Assembly (NCBI RefSeq): GCF_025460835.1
Contig: NZ_JAMXAY010000003.1
Coordinates: 140,692-177,341 of the forward strand
Length of the DNA stretch: 36,650 bases
Reading direction: 5' to 3'
Origin: Parapedobacter soli
GTDB taxonomy: Bacteria; Bacteroidota; Bacteroidia; Sphingobacteriales; Sphingobacteriaceae
Made by a program: the position numbers and the translations under genes. Below are positions 1 to 7,549 of the stretch, one piece after another (within the stretch, counting starts at the first letter, position 1; the number at the start of each line of letters is the position of its first letter). The notes beneath the pieces were generated by a model. It was not told the DNA's origin, made no database searches, and saw only the letters and a program-made list of their open reading frames with translations.

Positions 1-690
1 CGACCCCAGTCCGATCCATACCCTACCCTTTCCCTATTCGAAAGTGCCTTTCTCCCACTATGCATCCGCTTACCCTTCGCTATGGTGCCGCGTTTTGGGC
101 TTTTTACCGAGATATATGCGGGACATATGGGGATAGGCCCCGAAGGAAGAGTAAGGGAAGGTGGGCTGGAGCACGAGATTGGGCAGGCTTTCCCGTGACC
201 GCCGTCAGCAAGGCGTGGTGCTTCCGTTTGCACTTCACCGACAGGCGTACCGGTACCCGAAAGGCTCCGCATCATGGTCGAACCTTCGTGCTGTACTCCG
301 GCCACCCCCTTGCTGCCTCGCTGCTGTAAAACAGCACGCGGAATCCTAGGGGAAAGCCCCCACATCCCCAAGACCACCGCAGCAGTCTGGGAGCGGTCTC
401 GGAGCGGTCCCGAAGCCGTATCCGACACGGCAGTTGTTCTATCGATATATCTATCAGCTACCTTTATACACGTAGTATCCACCGTCTAAAAAGTGAGTAC
501 TGATTGGCTTTCTCCGCGGGGTCAGATGAGCATGACCGACCCTTGGCGAAATTTATAGATTGTATTTGCTTGAGGCCATACGAGCCCCATAAGCGTAAAT
601 TTTGCTTCATTGATAACTTGATATTTAGGTAAAAAAATAGTCTGAATTAGTTCAATTTCTTTACCTCAATCAGGCAGATTTCTTGATAAT
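1..690. other. Gene-free GC-rich stretch, no supported gene
   Basis: No reading frame here looks like a conserved protein. Short frames at 60-329, 161-349 and 274-489 overlap each other on the same strand in different phases and have the arginine/proline/cysteine-rich make-up of chance translation of GC-rich DNA. Visible structure is limited to a short tandem repeat of GGAGCGGTC (near 390-411) and small hairpins such as TGCTG/CAGCA (near 321-335) and GGTCA/TGACC (near 521-538). From about 540 the base composition turns AT-rich. It may be a decayed gene or an untranslated RNA, but nothing identifies it. Confidence 0.5.
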
Positions 691-716
691 ATTTTGGTGA
701 AGATTGGACGTGGAGA

Positions 717-914
717 TTGTCCACGCGTTGGATAAAACGCTCCACTGAATATTATAACTCCTTTTTTCAGCCGGAAGATTACAAAGAAGATAATTACTTT
801 TCCGCACAGCTGGAAGACCTATATAACGAAGGCAAGCTCGTCAAACTCGAACCGGACGAAACCAACAAGCTTATCCGTTTCCAGCGAAATCCGGAGTATG
901 ACCCGAATGAGTGA
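717..914 (+). CDS. Small orphan protein or C-terminal remnant
   Basis: I do not recognise this 65-residue frame. Its composition (aromatic, acidic and lysine-rich) looks like real protein, but the only in-frame start near the edge is TTG. The same frame stays open upstream to a stop at 687-689 and still reads protein-like (W-T-W-R just before the TTG). That suggests the 3' remnant of a longer gene whose front has been lost, although a small intact gene cannot be excluded. It lies 48 bases upstream of the PIN-module antitoxin, in a region whose left side carries no genes, which fits an eroded accessory locus. Confidence 0.35.
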   Translation: MSTRWIKRSTEYYNSFFQPEDYKEDNYFSAQLEDLYNEGKLVKLEPDETNKLIRFQRNPEYDPNE

Positions 915-926
915 TAGCGAACATAT

Positions 927-957
927 TTTGATTAACAAGTCATCTTTCGTAAATTTG
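927..957 (+). promoter_or_regulatory. Bacteroidota-type promoter of the PIN toxin/antitoxin pair
   Basis: A -33 TTTG (927-930), a 19-base spacer and a perfect -7 TAAATTTG (950-957) match the primary sigma consensus of Bacteroidota. The -7 box ends five bases before the antitoxin ATG at 963, so the transcript should be leaderless or nearly so. Confidence 0.65.
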
Positions 958-962
958 CTGGT

Positions 963-1160
963 ATGAGAATGGTAACATTGGAAATTTTGAATGACAAAGC
1001 GATGAACCTTCTGCGTGATTTGGAGCAATTGAAGTTATTGCGTTTCCGTAAAGATTCTCAGCAGTCTTCCAAGCCCGCAAAAAAGACGGTTACTTTCGAC
1101 GCAATTGCGATCGATACCGTGGGCTTTAAGTTTGACCGAGACGAGGCTAATAAGCGATAA
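963..1160 (+). CDS. Antitoxin of PIN-domain toxin/antitoxin module
   Basis: This 65-residue protein has a short beta-strand and helix at the front (MVTLEIL, then a leucine-rich helix), a lysine/serine-rich linker and a C-terminal tail GFKFDRDEANKR. Size, layout and the overlap with the PIN gene behind it fit the small antitoxins paired with VapC-like toxins in Bacteroidota, whose tail usually binds the toxin. The function is inferred from this partnership; no DNA-binding fold is obvious. The ATG at 963 sits directly behind a consensus promoter. The penultimate codons overlap the expected toxin start, and the lysine at residue 64 (codon 1152-1154) is the same base change that removes the toxin ATG. 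Confidence 0.6.
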   Translation: MRMVTLEILNDKAMNLLRDLEQLKLLRFRKDSQQSSKPAKKTVTFDAIAIDTVGFKFDRDEANKR

Positions 1161-1557
1161 GGTCTTTTTAGATACGAATATTTTGGTCTACTCCTATTCC
1201 GTATCAGAAAAGGAAAAGCAAGAAATAGTGCGTAACCTTATTTCCGAAACCGATTCTCACATCAGCACGCAGGTATTAACCGAACTGACCAACACACTCA
1301 CCCGGAAATTTAAATTACCCTTAAATAGTGCAATAAAGGCAATTGATGAATGTTGCGCAAATAACCATGTTTTTGTAAACAATCCAGAAACGATAAAAGG
1401 CGCAATCAATATAGCGGACAGATATGGCTTTTCTTTTTATGATAGCCTTATTATCAGTGCTGCACTTGAGTCAGACTGTAAAGTATTGTACTCAGAAGAT
1501 TTGCATAACGGGCAGATTATAGAAAAGAAACTTAAAATACAGAACCCTTTTCTGTAG
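1132..1557 (+). CDS. PIN-domain ribonuclease toxin (VapC-like)
   Basis: PIN-fold RNase of the type II toxin family, expected to cleave RNA with Mg2+ held by acidic residues. The four acidic positions are visible in order: the D of FLDTN, the E of LTELTN, the D of SFYDSLI and the D of YSEDLHNG. The LYSEDLHNG ending is typical of the group. The gene overlaps the antitoxin, so translation is probably coupled. The start is uncertain. No ATG precedes the conserved core; the first conserved residues (SDKVFLDTN) follow an ATA codon at 1150-1152, where related genes would carry ATG. The nearest orthodox alternative is TTG at 1132 (used here), then TTG at 1105. Expression may therefore be weak. Confidence 0.75.
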   Translation: MTETRLISDKVFLDTNILVYSYSVSEKEKQEIVRNLISETDSHISTQVLTELTNTLTRKFKLPLNSAIKAIDECCANNHVFVNNPETIKGAINIADRYGFSFYDSLIISAALESDCKVLYSEDLHNGQIIEKKLKIQNPFL

Positions 1558-1662
1558 ACTTATAACCATCATGTGAACGAATGCCAAATTCTGGCAAATT
1601 ACGATCAACCCAATCAACGCATCACCCAAAACCGCATTGTGCAGCACTAAAATCGAAGAATA

Positions 1663-2289
1663 TCATTGGAGTGGCGATACGCCATCCGTGTCGGAGTATA
1701 TCGTTATTAGGCCTACTTGCTCATCCACTGCCGCGGGCGACGTGCTTTTCAATCGGATACTTGCCATTTGTACGTTTCTCAGCACGTTGCCATCCACTGT
1801 ACCGGATATAAGGAACACATAAGGGAAACTCGAATTGCCTCCGCTCCCGCCCATTCCATAGCGGTGGCGGCAGATCGTGAAGTTGTTGCCGGAGCCTATA
1901 ATAAAAGGTGCCGTCTGCTCACTTTCCCCCTGGAAGTATCCTGTGAAACCCACAAACAGCCCTCCCCCGTTGTCGGCGTATGCAACGTTCAGCGTAAAAC
2001 CTTTCTCGCTAACATAGCCTATCGCACTACTCGTGTTGCTATTGATGTGATCCGAAGTATTATTGCTGTTATCCGTCCGCCATGGCGCCAATAGATAGTC
2101 GCCGGCGACATGAGGTGGATTATCCCCTGTATACAGCTTAAATCCCATGGCTACCGCCTCATCCAGGTAGGCCTGTGGCACGATATCCGTCAGCTTTTTG
2201 TTATTCCCGTTATCTATTTCACCTTTGTCCTTTTTGCAGGCCACCATCAGTACGATAGACAGTCCTAATAATAATGCTGTAGTTTTCAT
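1663..2289 (-). CDS. Hypothetical lipoprotein
   Basis: A 208-residue protein with a clear type II signal peptide: hydrophobic stretch LLLGLSIVL and lipobox MVAC, with Cys18 as the lipidated residue, followed by a lysine/aspartate-rich tether. The mature part is rich in Gly, Ser and Asn with alternating hydrophobic segments, suggesting a beta-rich extracytoplasmic domain, but I recognise no family. The ATG at 2289 is supported by the signal peptide. It is convergent with the PIN toxin (105 bases apart) and is not obviously in an operon. Location is probably the outer membrane or cell surface; function unknown. Confidence 0.7.
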   Translation of the reverse strand: MKTTALLLGLSIVLMVACKKDKGEIDNGNNKKLTDIVPQAYLDEAVAMGFKLYTGDNPPHVAGDYLLAPWRTDNSNNTSDHINSNTSSAIGYVSEKGFTLNVAYADNGGGLFVGFTGYFQGESEQTAPFIIGSGNNFTICRHRYGMGGSGGNSSFPYVFLISGTVDGNVLRNVQMASIRLKSTSPAAVDEQVGLITIYSDTDGVSPLQ

Positions 2290-2467
2290 ATACCTTTTTT
2301 ATCAGTTTTTTGCAAATATGATATCGTTAATCCCATCTCTTCCCGGCTCAATGCTCTTGTCTCATCCAATGAGTTGATAGGTCCGGAGGTATGTATTTTA
2401 CCTACTATCGGAGAAAAACGAAAAGGTCATCAAGGAATGGTTGATGAATTGATAAAAATCCTTATTT

Positions 2468-2497
2468 CCGGGCTGCAAGCAACGGCTGACAGCCCGG
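2468..2497 (-). terminator. Terminator-like hairpin after the flavoprotein gene
   Basis: Perfect 8-bp stem CCGGGCTG/CAGCCCGG with a 14-base loop, 11 bases beyond the stop codon of the minus-strand flavoprotein gene. The downstream T-run is poor (AAATAAGGATTTTT), so termination strength is uncertain. Confidence 0.5.
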
Positions 2498-2507
2498 AAC
2501 CAAGTGT

Positions 2508-3173
2508 CTACAGCTCCACCGTAATCGCCGAAGCACCGAGATTTCCCAACGCCTGTTGTATGGCGGCTATCATCTCATCGGGCCCGCAGACATAGAACTG
2601 CTGGTTGAAATCGCGGATTTTCTCCTTCAGGTAAGCTTCATCAATACGGCCATGGTCATAACCCGCGGCGTTTTCGGCAGTGATGGTGTTGATGAAGTTT
2701 TCGCCCAACATATCCGTAAACTCGTCTTTGAGGATGATATCCGCCACGGTTTTGTTGGAGCACAGCAGCTTATTCGCTCCGATAGTCTTATCTTCATGGA
2801 GCTGCCGGAAAATGGCGATGAATGGCGTGACACCGGCCCCACCGGCAATAAAGGTTCCCTCACCTTTATATTGGATAGCCCCCCACACATCATGCAGGAT
2901 CAGCTCATCCCCCGGCTCCAGCAGCCCCAACTGATGGGTAACATCTTGGTGCTCATCATATATCTTGATGGTAAACTCCAGGAAATCCCACGCGTTGAGC
3001 GAGGTGAAGGTAAAGGGGTTGCGCTTATCCAGCCAGCCCTCCTTATTGATTGTTACCTCGGTGGCCTGTCCGGGGATAAACGAATAACCACTCGGTTTTT
3101 CTAAGCGGAACCGTTTTACATCGTGTGTATCCTGTTCAACGGACAGGATCTTAACAATATGTTTTTCTTCCAT
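2508..3173 (-). CDS. Ferredoxin-reductase-like FAD/NAD(P) flavoprotein
   Basis: A 221-residue two-domain oxidoreductase of the ferredoxin-NADP+ reductase superfamily. The FAD-binding barrel is marked by RNPFTFTS at 51-58 (the RxYSxxS-type motif that holds the flavin), the NAD(P)-binding domain by GGAGVTPF at 111-118, and the ending by the usual CGPDEM at 196-201. There is no 2Fe-2S ferredoxin domain and no globin or oxygenase domain, so it must pass electrons to a separate partner that is not seen here. It is cytosolic, with no signal peptide. The gene stands alone on the minus strand, 118 bases downstream of alkB. The exact electron acceptor cannot be told from sequence. Confidence 0.85.
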   Translation of the reverse strand: MEEKHIVKILSVEQDTHDVKRFRLEKPSGYSFIPGQATEVTINKEGWLDKRNPFTFTSLNAWDFLEFTIKIYDEHQDVTHQLGLLEPGDELILHDVWGAIQYKGEGTFIAGGAGVTPFIAIFRQLHEDKTIGANKLLCSNKTVADIILKDEFTDMLGENFINTITAENAAGYDHGRIDEAYLKEKIRDFNQQFYVCGPDEMIAAIQQALGNLGASAITVEL

Positions 3174-3291
3174 GTCTTGTAGTTAAATTGTGTCTCTTGA
3201 ATAATGAGGCGGCGTTTCTTAATTGTATCGGCAATATACAATTTTTTTCAGCGGATACAACCAAAAACACACCTTATTCCAATCAAACGTA

Positions 3292-3903
3292 TTAACCGTC
3301 AATCATTGTACGGAAAGTAAGATTTATCCGTGGCCTTGTTATTTTCTTCGTCGGTGGTAACCGGTGGAGCCAATGGGTCTGTGTGGTACCTTTCATCACC
3401 AACAGGCTCCCATGTGCTAAAACGAGTTCGATTTTCTCTTTGCTCCGCTTATGTTTAAACGCAAATTTCCGTTCCGCGCCGAAACTCAACGAGCCGATTG
3501 CGCCATTTCTTTTTAGGTCTGCTTCGCCATCGCTATGCCAAGCCATCCCTTCTTCTCCCGAGTGGTACAGGTTGAGTAAGCAGGAGTTGAAACACTCGCC
3601 CGTCTCCTTTTCTATCAATACTTTCAATTCCAGCAAATCCGCCGTCCACGGCAATGCGCGTTTCGTGGTGTTGGAATAGGTATATTCATAGGGTTTATCG
3701 CCATACCATGCCACCTTCCGCTTGGTGATAATCTTCTTCCCGAAAATAACAGCCTCATCATTATTCCACTCAATCGTTCCGAGCAATCGGTTGAAGTAGT
3801 GGTCTGCTTGCAGCTCGGGCAATAGCCTGCCATAATAATTGACGGTTCCGTCGTACGGAAGCCAATTGCTATGTTTATCGAAGGCTTGGTTAAACAAATC
3901 CAT
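3292..3903 (-). CDS. alkB: AlkB-family 2-oxoglutarate/Fe(II) dioxygenase (alkylated nucleic-acid repair)
   Basis: A 203-residue AlkB homologue closest in style to the ALKBH2/3 group. It oxidatively removes alkyl lesions (1-methyladenine, 3-methylcytosine) from DNA or RNA using Fe(II), O2 and 2-oxoglutarate. The iron site is visible as HSD (His123, Asp125) and His180 in THWLHRLP. The 2-oxoglutarate-binding arginines lie in PRINLTFR (Arg192 and Arg198). The length is normal for the short bacterial form and it looks intact. It begins seven bases after the stop of the Gfo/Idh/MocA gene, so the two are probably co-transcribed although their functions have no evident link. No Ada-type regulator is nearby. 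Confidence 0.9.
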   Translation of the reverse strand: MDLFNQAFDKHSNWLPYDGTVNYYGRLLPELQADHYFNRLLGTIEWNNDEAVIFGKKIITKRKVAWYGDKPYEYTYSNTTKRALPWTADLLELKVLIEKETGECFNSCLLNLYHSGEEGMAWHSDGEADLKRNGAIGSLSFGAERKFAFKHKRSKEKIELVLAHGSLLVMKGTTQTHWLHRLPPTKKITRPRINLTFRTMIDG

Positions 3904-3910
3904 ACCGTTC

Positions 3911-5272
3911 CTATGCCCCCGGATGCTGCCATGGTGCCCGGTAAGGCCTTTTCAACAGTGCGGTGGCCTCCGGATCGCCGATACATACTTTTTGCTTCGG
4001 ATCGTATGAAAGGGGGCGGTTCAATTGCATCGACAGATTGGCGAGTATGCAGCTGGCCGACGATATGTGTCCTTCTTCCACATCGGCCACCGGCAAATGG
4101 CCGTTCTCGATGGCGGATAGCAGGTTCAGCATGTGCTGCCGCGTGGCTGGGGCGGTATGCAGCTCGATGCGCGGCTCTTCTAAGTCCTCCGGGAATTCTT
4201 CCCGTTCGTACACCACGTCCCTCGTTATCCGGTCGCCGTTACCCACGGGGATAAACTCATACTTCATCACACTTCCTTTCAGCGTTCCCTTATCGCCATA
4301 GATGATAAATGCCCAGGGATATTCGGGGTCCGTGGGGGTTCCCCAGGTACGGTGCTGCCATACGCAATTCAACTCATCGTATTCGAAAACGGCAGTCTGG
4401 GTATCGGCAATGGTAGACTTCCCCCCTTTCTGCACGTAGATGCCACCGGTGGCGCTGACCCGCTTCGGCCAGCCGAGCTTCAGCAGCCACCGCACCGTAT
4501 CGAACATATGCACGCACATATCTCCTGTAATGCCGTTACCGTATTCCATGAAGGTCCGCCACCAGCTTCCGTGCGGCAAACCGTCGTAGGGCCTCAGGGG
4601 TGCCGGGCCCGTCCACATGTCGTAGTCCAGGAAATCGGGAACAGGCTCCACGGGCGGGTTGCCGTTCCGCCGCATGTGGTAATAGCAGCACATCTCCACA
4701 TGAGAGACCTTGCCCAGCATCCCGCTATCAATTATCCGCTCTTTCGCATCGATCAGGTGGGGCGTACTCCGCCGCTGCGTGCCTACCTGCACTTTCCGGT
4801 TATACCGACGTGCCGCACTGACGATAGCCTCGCCCTCCAACACATCTACGCTAACAGGCTTCTGCAGGTAGAGGTGGGCTCCGGCCGCCAAGGCGTCGAT
4901 AGCCTGCCGTGCATGCCAGTGGTCGGGTGTACCGATAAGGACAAGGTCGAAACGGTGATCGGCCAGCATCTTCCGGTAGTCAGCATACAATGCCGGCACC
5001 TTGCCCGACACTTGGCGTTTGCTGACCAGTTTCCCGGCTTCTTCCAGATGGTTCCTATCCACATCGCAAATGGCTACCACCTCTACCTCCCGCACCTGGA
5101 TAAGTCTGAAGAGATCGCTCTTCCCATACCACCCCGCTCCGATCAGGCCAACCCGGATTGTTTTATCAGGCGCATAGCCGGCAACCGCTACCCGGTGCTG
5201 CAGTGCTGATAATGTGAGTGCCGCGCCGGTACCTTGTATGAATTTTCGACGGTTCAGTTGGAAATTTGCCAT
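3911..5272 (-). CDS. Gfo/Idh/MocA-family oxidoreductase with Tat signal
   Basis: A 453-residue NAD(P)-dependent sugar/polyol-type dehydrogenase exported by the Tat route: twin arginines in LNRRKFIQ followed by a hydrophobic Ala/Leu stretch. The Rossmann dinucleotide motif GLIGAGWYG is at 42-50. The usual EKP motif appears as LQKP (137-139), common in exported Bacteroidota members. GDMCVHMFDTVRW around 250-262 carries the conserved Asp/His pair. A start six bases further upstream would be TTG, so the ATG at 5272 was chosen. Substrate cannot be predicted; exported members of the family act on sugars, and some are glycoside-processing enzymes. No sugar transporter or hydrolase adjoins it. alkB follows after seven bases. 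Confidence 0.88.
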   Translation of the reverse strand: MANFQLNRRKFIQGTGAALTLSALQHRVAVAGYAPDKTIRVGLIGAGWYGKSDLFRLIQVREVEVVAICDVDRNHLEEAGKLVSKRQVSGKVPALYADYRKMLADHRFDLVLIGTPDHWHARQAIDALAAGAHLYLQKPVSVDVLEGEAIVSAARRYNRKVQVGTQRRSTPHLIDAKERIIDSGMLGKVSHVEMCCYYHMRRNGNPPVEPVPDFLDYDMWTGPAPLRPYDGLPHGSWWRTFMEYGNGITGDMCVHMFDTVRWLLKLGWPKRVSATGGIYVQKGGKSTIADTQTAVFEYDELNCVWQHRTWGTPTDPEYPWAFIIYGDKGTLKGSVMKYEFIPVGNGDRITRDVVYEREEFPEDLEEPRIELHTAPATRQHMLNLLSAIENGHLPVADVEEGHISSASCILANLSMQLNRPLSYDPKQKVCIGDPEATALLKRPYRAPWQHPGA

Positions 5273-5326
5273 AATCAATCTGGTTTATTCATCTGGTAAC
5301 AAAAAACGAAGATAATCATTTCCCAT

Positions 5327-5365
5327 AAAAAAACCCCGGCCCACTTATCGAAAAATGGGGCGGGG
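5327..5365 (-). terminator. Rho-independent terminator downstream of rocD
   Basis: GC-rich stem CCCCGGCCCA/TGGGGCGGGG (one mismatch) with a 12-base loop, followed on the minus strand by seven T residues. It lies between the rocD stop and the Gfo/Idh/MocA start, so it should end the rocD transcript. Confidence 0.75.
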
Positions 5366-5372
5366 ATTTAAT

Positions 5373-5414
5373 CATCTTCCCGGGAAAAGATGTCGTCCCC
5401 ATGGGATTGGGGAC
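5373..5414. repeat. Two further short hairpins in the rocD 3' region
   Basis: CATCTT-CCCGGG-AAAAGATG (5373-5392) and GTCCCC/GGGGAC (5395-5400 with 5409-5414) sit directly next to the terminator. With it they form three stem-loops in about 90 bases. They may protect the rocD mRNA 3' end; no specific role is known. Confidence 0.4.
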
Positions 5415-5490
5415 TATCAACCTAAACCTAGGCCGAATATAAGCATAATATCTTCCCGTTCCAAAGGTTTTCTACAGAAAATGATATTTG

Positions 5491-6729
5491 TTATTCCAGT
5501 ACCTTCAAACTAGTCTCTATAATATGGATGCAGGCATCCAACTGATCTTTGGTGATGACCAATGGCGGTGCGAAACGGATTTTATCCCCATGTGTTGGCT
5601 TTGCCAGCATCCCGTTCTCTTTAAGCGCCAGGCAAAGCTGCCACGCCGCATCGGGGTCATGGTGGTCGATAACGATGGCATTGAGTAATCCTTTGCCCCT
5701 GATTTCCTTGATAGCCGGGTGATTCAGTGCCCGTACCTGATCCCGGAAATAGCTCCCCAATTCAGCGGCCCGTTCTGTGAGTTTTTCCTCCTTGATCACT
5801 TCTAGGGATGCAATGGCCACTTTGCAGGCCAGGGGGTTCCCACCGTAGGTCGAGCCGTGTTCACCGGGCTTGATGCATAGCATCACATCATCGTCGGCCA
5901 GTACTGCCGATATGGGCAAGGTACCGCCACTCAATGCCTTGCCTAAGATCAGGATATCGGGTCGCACACCTTCATGGTCGCACGCCAGCATTTTGCCCGT
6001 CCGGGCCAATCCGGTCTGTATTTCATCGCCGATGAATAGCACGTTGGCTTGCCGGCACAACGCGTATGCGCTGGCCAAGTAGCCATCGTCCGGCACATAT
6101 ACACCTGCTTCGCCCTGGATAGGCTCAACCAGGAATCCGGCAACATCTGGATCCGCCAGCGCCTCCTCCAACGCGGCCAAATCATTGTATGGGATCACTT
6201 TGTAACCCGGCATAAACGGACCGAAACCATCGCGCGATGACGGGTCGGTACTAAAGGAGACGACGTTGAGCGTGCGCCCGTGGAAGTTGCCCGCTACCGT
6301 AATGATCTTGGCACGGTTGGCACCGATGCCCTTCTTGTCGTACCCCCAACGGCGTGCCAGCTTGAGCCCGGTTTCAACCGCCTCAACACCACTATTCATT
6401 GGCAATACTTTGTCGTAACCGAAATATGCGGTGATGTATTCGGCATACTCACCCAACAGATCGCTATGGAATGCGCGTGATGTCAGCGTAAGCTTTTGTG
6501 CCTGCTCAATCAACGCCCCTATGATCTTGGGGTGGCAATGTCCCTGGTTTACGGCCGAATACCCCGACAGAAAGTCGTAATAACGCTTACCGTCCACGTC
6601 CCACAGGTACACCCCCTCTCCCCGTTCCAATACAACGGGCAACGGATGGTAATTGTGGGCGCTGTATTGCAGTTCTTTATCAATAAATTCTTGTGTTTTG
6701 GATGATGAAGTTGTTTCTATTAATGACAT
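5491..6729 (-). CDS. rocD: Ornithine aminotransferase
   Basis: A 412-residue class III PLP aminotransferase, full length for RocD. It transfers the delta-amino group of ornithine to 2-oxoglutarate, giving glutamate-5-semialdehyde (arginine/proline metabolism). Visible landmarks are the N-terminal substrate-binding region [23 protein letters not shown] (149-153), the PLP-contacting DEIQTG (235-240) with Asp235, and the Schiff-base Lys264 in LGKALSGG. It is cytosolic and monocistronic, closed by a strong terminator. A TAACTTTG box lies only four bases upstream of the ATG. It diverges from a TetR-type regulator 167 bases away, but nothing shows that this regulator controls it. Confidence 0.93.
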   Translation of the reverse strand: MSLIETTSSSKTQEFIDKELQYSAHNYHPLPVVLERGEGVYLWDVDGKRYYDFLSGYSAVNQGHCHPKIIGALIEQAQKLTLTSRAFHSDLLGEYAEYITAYFGYDKVLPMNSGVEAVETGLKLARRWGYDKKGIGANRAKIITVAGNFHGRTLNVVSFSTDPSSRDGFGPFMPGYKVIPYNDLAALEEALADPDVAGFLVEPIQGEAGVYVPDDGYLASAYALCRQANVLFIGDEIQTGLARTGKMLACDHEGVRPDILILGKALSGGTLPISAVLADDDVMLCIKPGEHGSTYGGNPLACKVAIASLEVIKEEKLTERAAELGSYFRDQVRALNHPAIKEIRGKGLLNAIVIDHHDPDAAWQLCLALKENGMLAKPTHGDKIRFAPPLVITKDQLDACIHIIETSLKVLE

Positions 6730-6733
6730 GTTC

Positions 6734-6741
6734 CAAAGTTA
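6734..6741 (-). promoter_or_regulatory. Candidate -7 box of rocD (leaderless)
   Basis: On the minus strand TAACTTTG, a perfect TAnnTTTG, ends four bases before the rocD ATG. No TTTG at the right spacing was found upstream, so this call rests on one element. Confidence 0.35.
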
Positions 6742-6854
6742 ACATACTTTCGCCAAATTGTCGCATACTGCACCCGACAAATCTATTTACATCTTTTACC
6801 GTCATCTTATTGTCGTTTTTTCATTGAATCAAAGCAATTTCGGGTTTCAATAGT

Positions 6855-6862
6855 TATTTTTG
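6855..6862 (+). promoter_or_regulatory. Candidate -7 box of the TetR gene
   Basis: TATTTTTG matches TAnnTTTG and lies 34 bases before the ATG. No clear -33 TTTG is seen at 17-23 bases upstream. Confidence 0.4.
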
Positions 6863-6865
6863 CTG

Positions 6866-6894
6866 ACAGTGTTAGTTTTTAATCACACCGTTAG
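6866..6894 (+). promoter_or_regulatory. Possible TetR autoregulatory operator
   Basis: Two direct repeats, ACAGTGTTAG (6866-6875) and ACACCGTTAG (6885-6894), start 19 bases apart. The same region holds an imperfect inverted pair, GTGTTA (6869-6874) and TCACAC (6883-6888). The site covers the expected transcription start of the TetR gene, the usual place for a self-repressing operator. Confidence 0.4.
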
Positions 6895-6896
6895 AA

Positions 6897-7496
6897 ATGG
6901 GAATAGCAGAACGTAAGCAGCGCCAGCTCGAAGAAGTGCGGGCCACCATCCTCGAACAATCGTGGCAGATTGTTGAAGAGGAAGGTTGGGAGGCGCTGTC
7001 TATCCGCAAAATAGCCGACGCTATCGAATACAGTACGCCGGTGGTTTACAAGCATTTCGAAAGCAAGGATGCCATACTCGAAGCGTTCTCGCGCGAGGGC
7101 TATTCGCGGCTGGCCGATGCTTTAACGGAAGCACAGGCGTCACAAACTTCACCTGCCCGCCGACTGGAAGCCATTTCGGAAGCTTACTGGCAATTCGCAC
7201 AGGAGCACCCCAAACATTACCAGATCATGTATGGCCTTGGGATCCCTACCTGCCAGATGATTCGCGATATCCCCGAGATCGGGCAGGTGAGCGCGCTGCT
7301 GCATTCGGCTATTGACGACGCTGTCAAATCGGCGGCGGACCATGAAGTAGATATCCACCTGAAAGCGACCACCTTTTGGTCGATACTACACGGCCTTGTA
7401 GCTATGACCATGATTGCGGCCCCGGGCGGACCGCAAATGGCACGCCGTACGCTCGACGACGCCGTACAAGGGTTCATCAAGGCGTTGCTCACCTGA
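6897..7496 (+). CDS. TetR/AcrR-family transcriptional regulator
   Basis: A 199-residue one-component repressor. The N-terminal helix-turn-helix is clear (about residues 30-60: LSIRKIADAIEYSTPVVYKHFESKDAIL). The C-terminal ligand domain, with EHPKHYQIMYGL and a late SILHGLVAMTMIAAPGG segment, resembles the TetR subgroup with a WHG-type domain. The ligand is unknown. It opens a plus-strand set of redox enzymes: the nitroreductase starts 53 bases after its stop and the others follow. It therefore plausibly controls detoxification of electrophiles or oxidants, as is common for TetR/nitroreductase neighbours; this is inference from position. A repeat at its own start suggests autoregulation. Confidence 0.88.
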   Translation: MGIAERKQRQLEEVRATILEQSWQIVEEEGWEALSIRKIADAIEYSTPVVYKHFESKDAILEAFSREGYSRLADALTEAQASQTSPARRLEAISEAYWQFAQEHPKHYQIMYGLGIPTCQMIRDIPEIGQVSALLHSAIDDAVKSAADHEVDIHLKATTFWSILHGLVAMTMIAAPGGPQMARRTLDDAVQGFIKALLT

Positions 7497-7530
7497 AATC
7501 GAAACAATATTTATTTTTTATCTTTTCGTA

Positions 7531-7538
7531 TAACTTTA
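7531..7538 (+). promoter_or_regulatory. Weak candidate -7 box of the nitroreductase
   Basis: TAACTTTA differs from TAnnTTTG in the last base and lies 11 bases before the ATG at 7550. No -33 element is convincing. The gene may instead be read from the TetR promoter. Confidence 0.25.
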
Positions 7539-7549
7539 GAATAGAACAC

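Noticed and set aside
274-489. Possible small protein in the left GC-rich stretch
   Set aside because: Overlaps other same-strand frames in different phases, low-complexity residue use, no promoter or recognisable domain.
2556-3104. Plus-strand open frame opposite the ferredoxin-reductase-like gene
   Set aside because: Antisense to a well-supported flavoprotein; no family resemblance or start signal.
4352-5209. Long plus-strand open frame (285 codons) opposite the Gfo/Idh/MocA gene
   Set aside because: It is the antisense of a clearly conserved enzyme and has a histidine/proline/arginine-rich make-up with no motif.
7376-7549. Longer start for the nitroreductase
   Set aside because: The extension overlaps the TetR coding region and has no family similarity; ATG 7550 gives the normal length.
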